Below, in pieces: positions 5,859 through 13,579 of a stretch of 32,205 bases of DNA; the first letter of the stretch is position 1, and each line of letters opens with the position of its first letter. A program made the position numbers and the translations under genes. Source of the DNA: a virus; IMG/VR virus record IMGVR_UViG_3300043398_000372, positions 1 to 32,205 of that record. One strand, written 5' to 3'. Under the pieces are notes generated by a model that worked only from the letters and a program-made list of their open reading frames with translations, ran no database searches and had not been told where the DNA came from.

Positions 5859-6578
5859 TTAGGTCGCCGTGACGTTAACGACAATCTGATACAGGATTGA
5901 TCCGTCTGAGGGTGTATCCGGCGTAAAGGCAGAGTACGTAGGATCCACCACCACGGGGGCCGCTGTGCCGTCCTCAAACAGGACCCCGTCGGTGCCGACC
6001 ACCTTGTAAGGGAGCCCGAGCTTAGCGCCGGAGCCAACGGAGACGCCCGCGCCGCCCGCAAGGGCCACGGAGTGGTCCAGTTGCGTTACGGTTTTGAAGA
6101 TCTTAACGCCGGTTTCCGTCCCGGCAACTTCCGCCGGGAATAGCTCGGTGATGACCTCGTCGAACTGATTAGTTCCGTGCAACGTAACCGTACCGCCGTC
6201 CCATGACGCCGACTTAACGACGACCAGGTTACGGGGCACGTCGGGGTTAGTGAATCCCTCCGTCGTCGATAGCTCCACGGAATCGTAGAGCGCGTGGATA
6301 TCATCGGTACCCGTGGCTGCGGGGTCCTCTATTGAAAACAGGCGCCCAACGGCCGATAGAGCATTGCCCGCGCCCCAATCGGTGTCGCCCGTGTCGGTCT
6401 TGAACAGCAGGGCCGGCCCGAACGGCCCGATATACAGAACCACGTCGCCGACACTGCCGGGCCTGCCGTCGACCCGAGGGTCATTAGTAGCGGCCCGAAT
6501 GCTCATTGACGTTTCCCGGCTTCCGTCAACTCCGATTAGTAGGCCACCGGGGGCCGCTACGCTGTCATTGGTTGCCAT
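5859..6578 (-). CDS. tail spike-associated virion protein with shared anchor and beta module
   Basis: This 239-residue structural protein has no recognised enzyme motif. Residues about 33-68 (DPRVDGRPGSVGDVVLY...DTDW) match the N terminus of the adjacent tail spike (DPRVGDGRPDDQGEVVVY...DTDW), suggesting that both attach to the same site on the virion. Residues about 116-190 (SASWDGGTVTLHGTNQFDEVI...FKTVT) match a module also inserted in the tail spike and present in the protein at 10772-11440. GGGAGAT precedes the ATG. Its likely role is a tail or baseplate appendage, a spike adaptor or a short fibre. It is the last structural gene before the lysis cassette. Confidence 0.72.
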   Translation of the reverse strand: MATNDSVAAPGGLLIGVDGSRETSMSIRAATNDPRVDGRPGSVGDVVLYIGPFGPALLFKTDTGDTDWGAGNALSAVGRLFSIEDPAATGTDDIHALYDSVELSTTEGFTNPDVPRNLVVVKSASWDGGTVTLHGTNQFDEVITELFPAEVAGTETGVKIFKTVTQLDHSVALAGGAGVSVGSGAKLGLPYKVVGTDGVLFEDGTAAPVVVDPTYSAFTPDTPSDGSILYQIVVNVTAT

Positions 6579-6598
6579 AGTGAATATCTCCCAGTGCC

Positions 6599-9433
6599 TT
6601 ATAGTGTGTCGTCGTATCCGATTACTAATATAGTAGCGTCGTCGTTAGTGTCCGTCACTCGGTATTCTATGATCTGACTGCTATCGGTTCGTACGGGGAA
6701 ATTGCCCCTAATTGTACCAGCAATCGTGTGATTGGCGTAGACACAGTAAGGGCCGTCCGTAGCCGTGGCCCCGTTGGGGCGAAGCTGCACAGAGTCCACA
6801 CCCCCGCCCCCCGCTCCAATAAGGTCAATCGCGAGCACGGCGTGTATTGAAGTTGAGGGTACCAACGAGGCTAGGTCAACGTCGGTAAACGAGCCAGCGC
6901 TTCCTAGCGATAGAACAGTTAGTACGGACTGGTCTTCGTCATACAGGATACGCCGGGTCATGATCGAGATCAGTTGTTGGTAGAATTTAAGGAAATTGCT
7001 ACTCCCGTTATTTTTCACCCAACCAACGCGACGTTTGAGCACGTAGCCACTTGGCATTACCGGTGACGTGGCGCTTGTGGACAATAAAGCAGCGGTAGTG
7101 CCGTCCAGTTTCCCGATAACCCACACTGAGTACCAAGTGTTGGAGGCCTCGGTACCCGTATCCAGCCCGTTGGCTCCGGAGGTAGTAATATTGGCCGTCT
7201 TCGTCGACGCAACGTGTAGGCACCCTAGCCCATTAACGTCGGTTGCAGTGCCCGCCCCGATGGTCACTGTTGCTGCCGTAGCGTAGGCCATAACGCAGCC
7301 AGCGAGGTCCGTCGTGGATGGGAAAGAAGAAAGCCAGCCGTTGGCGCCTGCGGCATTCTTTCGGTACAGGCACTCTCCGTTTTGCCCAGAGTACAAAGAG
7401 CCAATCGCCGCAGAATCTAGAATGGTAAGGTCATTGGGGCTAGCAGCCTGCCCACGATACAAAGAAAACTCGCCCCCGTTTCCCCCGCAAGCTACGGCCA
7501 CCGTGGAACCCAAAAACAACGGAGTAGTGGCATCGGGAAAGTCATTGCCGTACACAGTTGGCGGGTTTCCATAGATCCCGTTGGTAATGGAGATTCCGCG
7601 CGTAGTACAGCCCGTGCCTCGGTTTCCGCTAATGCGCAGTCTGTCGTTAGATACAGTCCCGCTGGGCTGAAAAATGATCCCGTAATCCAACGAACCCGTT
7701 CCGGCGTCGCCCTCGATAATATTATCGCTTATGGTAATGTCGGAGCTTTCGCCTTCGGACGGCCCGATATTGATACCGTAAAACTCATCTACGTCACTGC
7801 CCGCATAGATAACATGGTTTCGGTTGCACTGTAAGTGATTACCCACTATGTTAATGGCGGATCCCTCGCCGTACCACCTTATGACGTTATCTTCTACCTT
7901 TACCCCGTCTGGAACATAGCCCTCGCTCGAGTCTATGTGCAGCGGCCTCCCCAGCGTCTCCGGCCGGCAATAAATGATGTTTCGAGAGACAGTAACATTC
8001 TTATTTGTGCCGACGCTAGTTAGCACGCCTGTAGCGGACGCCGTATTAATAACGTCTAGAATAGTATTGCCGGTTACCTGAACTCGATCCCACTTGTCCC
8101 CCTTGATGCGCCCCACGACGAAATTGTCACTAAACACGGACATCTCGTTAAGGTTGGAGCCCGCTGCGGGGTTATTGCCATTCCCGGACAACGTTACTGC
8201 CAAACCCCCCTCTTGGGCACCGCTCTTGGGGTTGCTGGAGATGATAATGTTTCGAGAGATTCTCCAATAGCGGGTCTCGCCGTTTCCGGTGGGCTCGAAG
8301 TCTATGATTTGGTCCGACGACCCTGTCATAAAGTTATCATAGATTTGAATGTTACTGCTCAGCCGCTGCGCTCCTATGCACGAGCGATAGCCATAGTCCG
8401 GGTTGGTCCCTGCGTAGTCGAAACCGTTAAAATAGTTTCCCTGAACAAGAACGTTCTTTGTCTCAAAGATGGCCCCTACCTTGGTCTTGGTCGTTAAAAC
8501 TCCGGTGGCGGACTTGGCCACGGCCGTGACCGTCTTAAACACCCGCGTGCCCGTAACGGTATCACTCAGCGCCACGGGGAAGTCCTCAGAGATGACCAGA
8601 TCCTGCAATGAAGTCCCAGTGACGGTTATGTAACCGCCGTCCCAGGAGGCGGGATACGTGACACACAGGCGTTGGGGCTCCAGCGTTGAGTCCTCAATGT
8701 ACTCAGAAACGTCGCCCGCGGGCTCGTTCGCCGGGATTCCCGCTTGAACTATGGCGCCTTTGTTTAGCCCACCGCGTACATTGATAACGTCGCCTTTGAT
8801 CAGACCAAAGTAGTTCCCGACGAACTGGACGTTCTCCGTATTTGCAAAGAGGCTGGTGGCCACGAGAAACAGGTGATGCTGTTCCGCGGGGTCCGGATTT
8901 AGGATCGGATCCTTCTGCTTAAAATAGAGGTTCGTAACGCGGAGGTTCTTTACGCCGTCTCTGAAATAGAAAAAGTGAGAATCGGCGCCCCCGGCGTCGC
9001 CTCCCCAGGTAATGCAGCTGGCCATCCCATCGCCGTCGAGCCACAACCTCGCATTGACCACGGCAGATGCACTTCCGGTTATATTAAGAATATTACGATC
9101 GCCCGGTCCGCCGATCGCAAAGTGATAAGGAGAACCGGCTGCGGGAAAATAGATCCGCCCCCCTCCCGCCGCTAGTACCGTTGTAACCAGCGAACGGAAC
9201 GCGGCCCGATTGTCGGTGATACCGTCGGCAACTAGGCCGTACTCCAATACGTTATAGAAAAGCGAGCTCTCGGACGTGGCCATCTCGGCCCAATCGGTGT
9301 CCGTGGCCGACTGTTTAACCAAAACAGTCGCCGTGTCTCCGGTACGATAGACCACAACTTCGCCTTGGTCGTCCGGGCGCCCGTCCCCTACTCGGGGGTC
9401 GGTCTCTATGATGCGTATCGGGGAATAGGTCAT
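6599..9433 (-). CDS. tail spike with right-handed beta-helix
   Basis: This 944-residue receptor-binding protein is probably a polysaccharide-recognising or -degrading spike. Residues 1-50 form an anchor (DPRVGDGRP...DTDW) shared with the downstream neighbour. Residues 59-110 have the typical start of pectate-lyase-type phage spikes (FYNVLEYGLVADGITDNRAAF, then AGGGRIYFPAG-like). From about 190 to 640 there are repeated rungs such as VQFVGNYF, VLVQGNYF, ISRNIII, VTGNTIL, VSRNIIY, VEDNVI, ISDNII and RISGNRG, diagnostic of a parallel beta-helix. A module at about 254-326 (ASWDGGYITVTGT...FKTVT) interrupts the rungs. Residues 690-820 (WYSVWVIGKLDG...YVLKRRVGWVKNNG) match a C-terminal region common in phage fibres, and the end is beta-rich. 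The catalytic residues of any depolymerase cannot be assigned. Confidence 0.9.
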   Translation of the reverse strand: MTYSPIRIIETDPRVGDGRPDDQGEVVVYRTGDTATVLVKQSATDTDWAEMATSESSLFYNVLEYGLVADGITDNRAAFRSLVTTVLAAGGGRIYFPAAGSPYHFAIGGPGDRNILNITGSASAVVNARLWLDGDGMASCITWGGDAGGADSHFFYFRDGVKNLRVTNLYFKQKDPILNPDPAEQHHLFLVATSLFANTENVQFVGNYFGLIKGDVINVRGGLNKGAIVQAGIPANEPAGDVSEYIEDSTLEPQRLCVTYPASWDGGYITVTGTSLQDLVISEDFPVALSDTVTGTRVFKTVTAVAKSATGVLTTKTKVGAIFETKNVLVQGNYFNGFDYAGTNPDYGYRSCIGAQRLSSNIQIYDNFMTGSSDQIIDFEPTGNGETRYWRISRNIIISSNPKSGAQEGGLAVTLSGNGNNPAAGSNLNEMSVFSDNFVVGRIKGDKWDRVQVTGNTILDVINTASATGVLTSVGTNKNVTVSRNIIYCRPETLGRPLHIDSSEGYVPDGVKVEDNVIRWYGEGSAINIVGNHLQCNRNHVIYAGSDVDEFYGINIGPSEGESSDITISDNIIEGDAGTGSLDYGIIFQPSGTVSNDRLRISGNRGTGCTTRGISITNGIYGNPPTVYGNDFPDATTPLFLGSTVAVACGGNGGEFSLYRGQAASPNDLTILDSAAIGSLYSGQNGECLYRKNAAGANGWLSSFPSTTDLAGCVMAYATAATVTIGAGTATDVNGLGCLHVASTKTANITTSGANGLDTGTEASNTWYSVWVIGKLDGTTAALLSTSATSPVMPSGYVLKRRVGWVKNNGSSNFLKFYQQLISIMTRRILYDEDQSVLTVLSLGSAGSFTDVDLASLVPSTSIHAVLAIDLIGAGGGGVDSVQLRPNGATATDGPYCVYANHTIAGTIRGNFPVRTDSSQIIEYRVTDTNDDATILVIGYDDTL

Positions 9434-9437
9434 GGCT

Positions 9438-10373
9438 TCAACTCCACGGGATTGTCCAACCCATGGCCTGCAACACGGCTTTTACATTAGCGTCGGACCA
9501 TTCAGCGGCGGATCCAGCAAAGGCCGCACCGAGCAATACGTCCATGGCGCAAGAGTTCACGGTACCAACGGCGCCAAAACCCTTACTTCCGTCCACGGAG
9601 TAACTGGCGTACGCAACGGACGCTTTTTCAGCGTCCAGGTAGATTGTATTGTTTGAGTTCGTACGATCGTATCTGTGAACAAACGGCCGGACGCCCCCTG
9701 TGACCATGTTGGAGGGAGTATCGGCCGTGGTAGCGCCGTTATGCACGCGTATCTTTGACGCTGCAGTCACCTTACAGCCCAAGATGTCGGTGTTACTAGA
9801 GTCGCTCGTGGCGGCCATAACGCATCTGTTGCCCGAAGGCGTGGCCGTTATATCAATAAAAGCCAGCCACAACGACGAGGTTGTCGACGTCACAGGAGCG
9901 GCGCCCCCTGTCAATAACGCGTTCTCGCCCGCGGTGTTAGTAAACCGGGTACCCTTACGCGTCCAACCCGATACGGTCTGTTGGTAATCCAACGTTCCAC
10001 TAACGGTTAGATCAGTACCAACAGTGGCAGTAATGTTGCCAGAGGCGTCCTGAAACGCCCAAGAGTGGGTCAAGGTCTTGGCGCTCACTCCCGCCTTTGC
10101 GAAGATAGCGTTCCACTGGGCCTGTGTAATCGGGCAGGCAATGCCCGAAGTGGCGTCGAGCGGGACTTTCTCCACTGCCGCAGGAGTGTTTACCGTCACG
10201 GCCATCGCAACGGAGCTCGTGCCTAGGTCCTTGTCCGAACCCGAACTCTTTTGCAAGGCCGGGGAATTAACGGACACCACCAACGGCGCGGCCGCAGTAA
10301 TCTGAAGGCTCTGCGTGCGTTGCAACGCGTGCCAGATCTCGTGCTGGGGGTCGTGTACGATGCCGTGTCTCAT
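9438..10373 (-). CDS. virion protein with LamG/concanavalin-like domain
   Basis: This 311-residue structural protein is probably a carbohydrate-binding fibre or tail appendage. The C-terminal 200 residues have the feel of a LamG/concanavalin-type jelly roll: SSLWLAFIDITATPSGNRC, then VHRYDRTNSNNTIYLDAEK, then MDVLLGAAFAGSAAEWSDANVKAVLQAMGW. The last part resembles the 'small decoration plus counted residues' ending common in LamG-like phage proteins. The N terminus is low complexity, rich in Ala, Ser and Thr. Its ATG overlaps the stop of the preceding gene (ATGA), so the two are translationally coupled. It lies between a tail fibre family gene and the beta-helix spike. Confidence 0.72.
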   Translation of the reverse strand: MRHGIVHDPQHEIWHALQRTQSLQITAAAPLVVSVNSPALQKSSGSDKDLGTSSVAMAVTVNTPAAVEKVPLDATSGIACPITQAQWNAIFAKAGVSAKTLTHSWAFQDASGNITATVGTDLTVSGTLDYQQTVSGWTRKGTRFTNTAGENALLTGGAAPVTSTTSSLWLAFIDITATPSGNRCVMAATSDSSNTDILGCKVTAASKIRVHNGATTADTPSNMVTGGVRPFVHRYDRTNSNNTIYLDAEKASVAYASYSVDGSKGFGAVGTVNSCAMDVLLGAAFAGSAAEWSDANVKAVLQAMGWTIPWS

Positions 10374-10759
10374 GCCAGCGTTACCACCACCGCGGAGGCG
10401 CCCACGAAGGCCGTGTCACCAGAGTTAACCGTGGTAGTGCCGGAGAAAGCGCCGTAGGCCAGGAGGTTGCCGTCGGTGCTGGCGTCAAAGATACCCCAAT
10501 GAGAAACGTCGCCCCACCCACCCGCTCCGGCGGTGTCGAACGTTACCTGAGCCGACTGAGTAATGGCGCCGTTGGACGGGGCCCCGAACGTAATGGCCTT
10601 ACGCACGTAGTTGGTCCCGCTAACCTCCGTACCCGAATCGTCATCGGCTGGATTGGAAACGTATAGCGCCAAGTAAACGGTCGCGGGGGACGTGTACGTG
10701 GTATTACGAAATACGGCGTTTACTAGCGCGTTCTCAAGATAATTAGACGCTGCGGACAT
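10370..10759 (-). CDS. phage tail fibre family protein, 129 aa
   Basis: This matches a small, widely distributed phage structural protein family whose members begin with SNYLENALVNAVFR and continue TSPATVYLALY, then GTEVSGTNYVRKAITFGAP, WGDVSHWGIFDA and TVNSGDTAFV. All of these are present here at the expected spacing and full length. Such proteins are annotated as tail fibre or appendage components; their exact place on the particle is not settled. GTGAGG precedes the ATG, and the stop overlaps the next gene by four bases. Confidence 0.85.
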   Translation of the reverse strand: MSAASNYLENALVNAVFRNTTYTSPATVYLALYVSNPADDDSGTEVSGTNYVRKAITFGAPSNGAITQSAQVTFDTAGAGGWGDVSHWGIFDASTDGNLLAYGAFSGTTTVNSGDTAFVGASAVVVTLA

Positions 10760-10771
10760 GGGCCCTCACTC

Positions 10772-11440
10772 TCACTTGTTAGGAACCGTAACGTAGGCGA
10801 TGAGATTGCCAGCGCCGGAGGAGGGCACGAACTTAAGCCTCTTGTGCCGAGCCTTGGCGCCCGTTGTGTCATCCCGAAACTTTGTGGCCGCGCCCGCGGG
10901 GTTGGTCGGGGAGAAGCTGGTGTCCTGAACCCAGGCGGTATCGTCGCCGAGGTAAGGATCGAGGTCATCGGTCATCCACAGAGTCCACGTCCCAGCCAGA
11001 GTGCCCGTGGTCATTACAGTGAGCCCGTAGCCGTCGTATCCGTAGAACGCAGAAGAGTAGTAGTTAACCGCGGCGATACCGACGCTGACCGTGTCCGTGG
11101 TGCCCGCAACGGTCTCTTTGGAGATTCCCGTCACGCTACGCCATAGCGTCGTGCCGCTGACAGTGGCTCCGGGATTGTCAGCGATTGTTTCCGTTGCGGC
11201 CGCACCAAGCGCGTTAATGCCGGTAATAGTGATATCACCGCCTTGCCAGCCCGCAGCAAACGTTGCCGTGACAATGCGGGGCACGTCGACGTCAACAATC
11301 GGCCCTGGAAATGCGTTGGCCGCGCTCTCTTGGACAGCAGCGTGGACGTAATCGGTGTCCGTCACAAGAACGGCGCGGCTCCACGCGGTCCGAGGGGCGG
11401 AGCTGAAAGTTTCAGTGTTGTATATGGATTTTCTAATCAT
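10772..11440 (-). CDS. virion protein with shared beta module, 222 aa
   Basis: This is a structural protein of unknown precise role. Residues about 54-122 (PRIVTATFAAGWQGG, DITITGINALG, then TLWRSVTGISKETVAG, DTVSVGI) carry the same pattern as modules in the tail spike and in the protein at 5859-6578: W-x-GG, a strand ending in TGxN, a variable loop, and a LWRSVT or FKTVT strand. The C-terminal 90 residues (TVMTTGTLAGTWTLWMTDDLDPYLGDDTAW...KRLKFVPSSGAGNLIAYVTVP) look like a beta-sandwich and resemble regions in other phage appendage proteins. CAGGTAG precedes the ATG. I infer a tail appendage or adaptor. Confidence 0.7.
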   Translation of the reverse strand: MIRKSIYNTETFSSAPRTAWSRAVLVTDTDYVHAAVQESAANAFPGPIVDVDVPRIVTATFAAGWQGGDITITGINALGAAATETIADNPGATVSGTTLWRSVTGISKETVAGTTDTVSVGIAAVNYYSSAFYGYDGYGLTVMTTGTLAGTWTLWMTDDLDPYLGDDTAWVQDTSFSPTNPAGAATKFRDDTTGAKARHKRLKFVPSSGAGNLIAYVTVPNK

Positions 11441-11443
11441 GGT

Positions 11444-13576
11444 CTACCTGGAAGTGAGATTCTGAACCATTGTTCCGCCGGTCGGTGGCAACGAACGCGG
11501 GGGACGGCCGGGAGGGCCGGAAGGGACGGGGGTTGACGTTGCGGCTCTGTCGCCAAGGTTTCCTGGGATAAACGTTGACTGTAGTGCCGATAAATTCTCC
11601 GGGGTCAAGAGGCTATCAAACGGGGCCCGTAGTGTAGTGGACAAGGCCAATACACGGTTGTAAGGAAGTTTACTGAGTTTATCTAAGTTCATGAACACTT
11701 CAGTGCGCAGTTCGTTCATGGTGGCCGGCCACTGATCCCAAAGAGCATCAGCAGCGGCGGGACTACCTTCGCCCGCTAACTGTCGCTCTATTGCGGCCCA
11801 CGGGTCCTGTGAAGCCTCGAGTACCGCTGACAGCGTTTCGATCTGGTCCAGAGACGGGCGCCACTGGGACTTGCCCATGAGCACCGTGAGACCGTTGTCC
11901 TTTGGCATCGCCGCGGCCAGCTTTTGCACGGACTGATTAACGTGCCCCGCCAGGCCCTGCGCGAAGGGGAGACCGGTCTCCTGAGAGAGGGGCGCCAGGA
12001 CCGAATACATAGCATCGGCCGTGGCGGGCAGTATCCGGTAGAGCTCTTCCATTCTACGGAGCGCCAGGTCCTCCTGCGTTCCGGTCTCTTCGTCTCCGCC
12101 GAGTAACGGGCGCGACAGTATCGCGGTAAGTGGGGTCGTTTTTGCCAGCCCCGATGCGGCGCTCTCTCCGTACCGAACCACTAGGTCCTTAATCTGTTTC
12201 GTAATAGCGGCACGGAACCCTAATATCTCGGCGGCCGCAAAACCCGGACCCCCGATGGCGTAAGCACCTATTGCCCTACCAATACTGCCGATACCGCCAA
12301 GCTTGCTATCGGCTAACTTGGAGCCCAATTTTTGAAAAAGCCCGGGACTCTGTTCGGAGACCATGAGAGCGCCATGGAGCCCCGACACCGAAGCAACTAA
12401 CGAATCCCCGCCCATTCCAGCCGCACGGGCCGCGTCGTCGAGGGACGTCAGGGCCTTTCGTGCCGCCGCGGATTCCGTGGCGCTTAGTCCGTTAAGCATC
12501 TCCGCTAGCTGCTGTGGCCGCATCGCCCGGAACTCTGCCATGGTCTTTGGCAGGCTCATGGTGGCCAGTCGCTCGGTCTCGGCACTGAGCTTCCCCGCGA
12601 AAGCGAACGGCGTGTGAGTAAACCTTCCGTTACTAGCGGCGCTCAGTAGTTCACTTTGCTTGTCTAGTGCGGCAAAGGCGTCATCCGCCGTCTTGGCCCG
12701 AGAAGCGGCGCGAGCGAACCCCTTCGAGGCCTGTAGGACCTCCCGGGCTTCCGGGAACTCCGTGGCCAGCGCGCTACGGACCTCGTCCAATTGTTTGTTG
12801 AACGAAGAAACCGTGTCCTTGTACCCAGCGGAGGCCCCCCGGACCCGGAGCAGTGCGTCCTTTTGAGCAAGCTGCAGGTCCCCTAAAGCGGCCTCAATTT
12901 GGGGAACCTCTTTGGCCAGCGCCGCGTCCAACTCTCCAGTTTTGCTTGATAGTTCGCCGGCCCGTTTCGCCGCCTGAGAGTATTTAGCGAGGCCCCCCGC
13001 CACAACCCCGAGACCCGTACCGATCAGGGCCCCTTTGCCCATGCCGTGTAGTGCCGCCTCGAGGGTAAGTTGATCGTCCGACAGGGCCGCCTTAGATACG
13101 ACGCCTCCGAGTCCGAATCCGGCCCCTTGTAGTCCGGCGGTAAGGACCATTCCCTTGGTACCGCCCACCGTCGCCCCCAGCGCCTCCGTCGCGCCGATCA
13201 GTCGCCCCGCGGGAGTCAGGGCCCTTACCGCTCTGCCCACGCGACCGGCCGTGCCCAGGACGGGTACAAATGCGCCCGTTAGCTCCCCTGCTAAACGCGT
13301 ACCGGGGTTGATCTGAGCACGCAGCCGAGTAGCCTCGTCGTCCATTGCTTCATCGGCAAACCCGAGCGAGAGGGTAGAGGCCACCCCTTCGCCGAAGGTA
13401 AGTACCCTGTTCTCGAGGGAGCTGAACTGTCGTTCGTTAGCGGCGGCCCGTAGGCGCACGTCGGCTTCGGGAAGTGTCTCTTCTCGAACCTGACCGCCCG
13501 TCGCCGCTGGCAATAGGGCTTCGTCGATTGAGACGACCTCCCCGGAGGGAAGGACAACGTTTACTTTACGGCCCAT
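11444..13576 (-). CDS. internal virion/ejection protein candidate, 710 aa
   Basis: This is a long, Ala/Gly-rich, mostly helical protein. Residues about 120-200 contain glycine-zipper-like hydrophobic stretches (GMVLTAGLQGAGFGLGG; GALIGTGLGVVAGGLA), which could insert in a membrane. They are followed by a long charged coiled-coil region (TGELDAALAKEVPQIEAALGDLQLAQ) and a second hydrophobic patch (AIGAYAIGGPGFAAAEILGF). The C terminus is proline-rich. Such features, and the position with the genes at 13580 and 16489 after the tail hub, fit the podovirus set of internal proteins ejected with DNA (T7 gp14-16, P22 gp7/16/20). No lytic transglycosylase motif is visible. Role is inferred from composition and synteny. 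Confidence 0.75.
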   Translation of the reverse strand: MGRKVNVVLPSGEVVSIDEALLPAATGGQVREETLPEADVRLRAAANERQFSSLENRVLTFGEGVASTLSLGFADEAMDDEATRLRAQINPGTRLAGELTGAFVPVLGTAGRVGRAVRALTPAGRLIGATEALGATVGGTKGMVLTAGLQGAGFGLGGVVSKAALSDDQLTLEAALHGMGKGALIGTGLGVVAGGLAKYSQAAKRAGELSSKTGELDAALAKEVPQIEAALGDLQLAQKDALLRVRGASAGYKDTVSSFNKQLDEVRSALATEFPEAREVLQASKGFARAASRAKTADDAFAALDKQSELLSAASNGRFTHTPFAFAGKLSAETERLATMSLPKTMAEFRAMRPQQLAEMLNGLSATESAAARKALTSLDDAARAAGMGGDSLVASVSGLHGALMVSEQSPGLFQKLGSKLADSKLGGIGSIGRAIGAYAIGGPGFAAAEILGFRAAITKQIKDLVVRYGESAASGLAKTTPLTAILSRPLLGGDEETGTQEDLALRRMEELYRILPATADAMYSVLAPLSQETGLPFAQGLAGHVNQSVQKLAAAMPKDNGLTVLMGKSQWRPSLDQIETLSAVLEASQDPWAAIERQLAGEGSPAAADALWDQWPATMNELRTEVFMNLDKLSKLPYNRVLALSTTLRAPFDSLLTPENLSALQSTFIPGNLGDRAATSTPVPSGPPGRPPRSLPPTGGTMVQNLTSR

Positions 13577-13579
13577 GAT

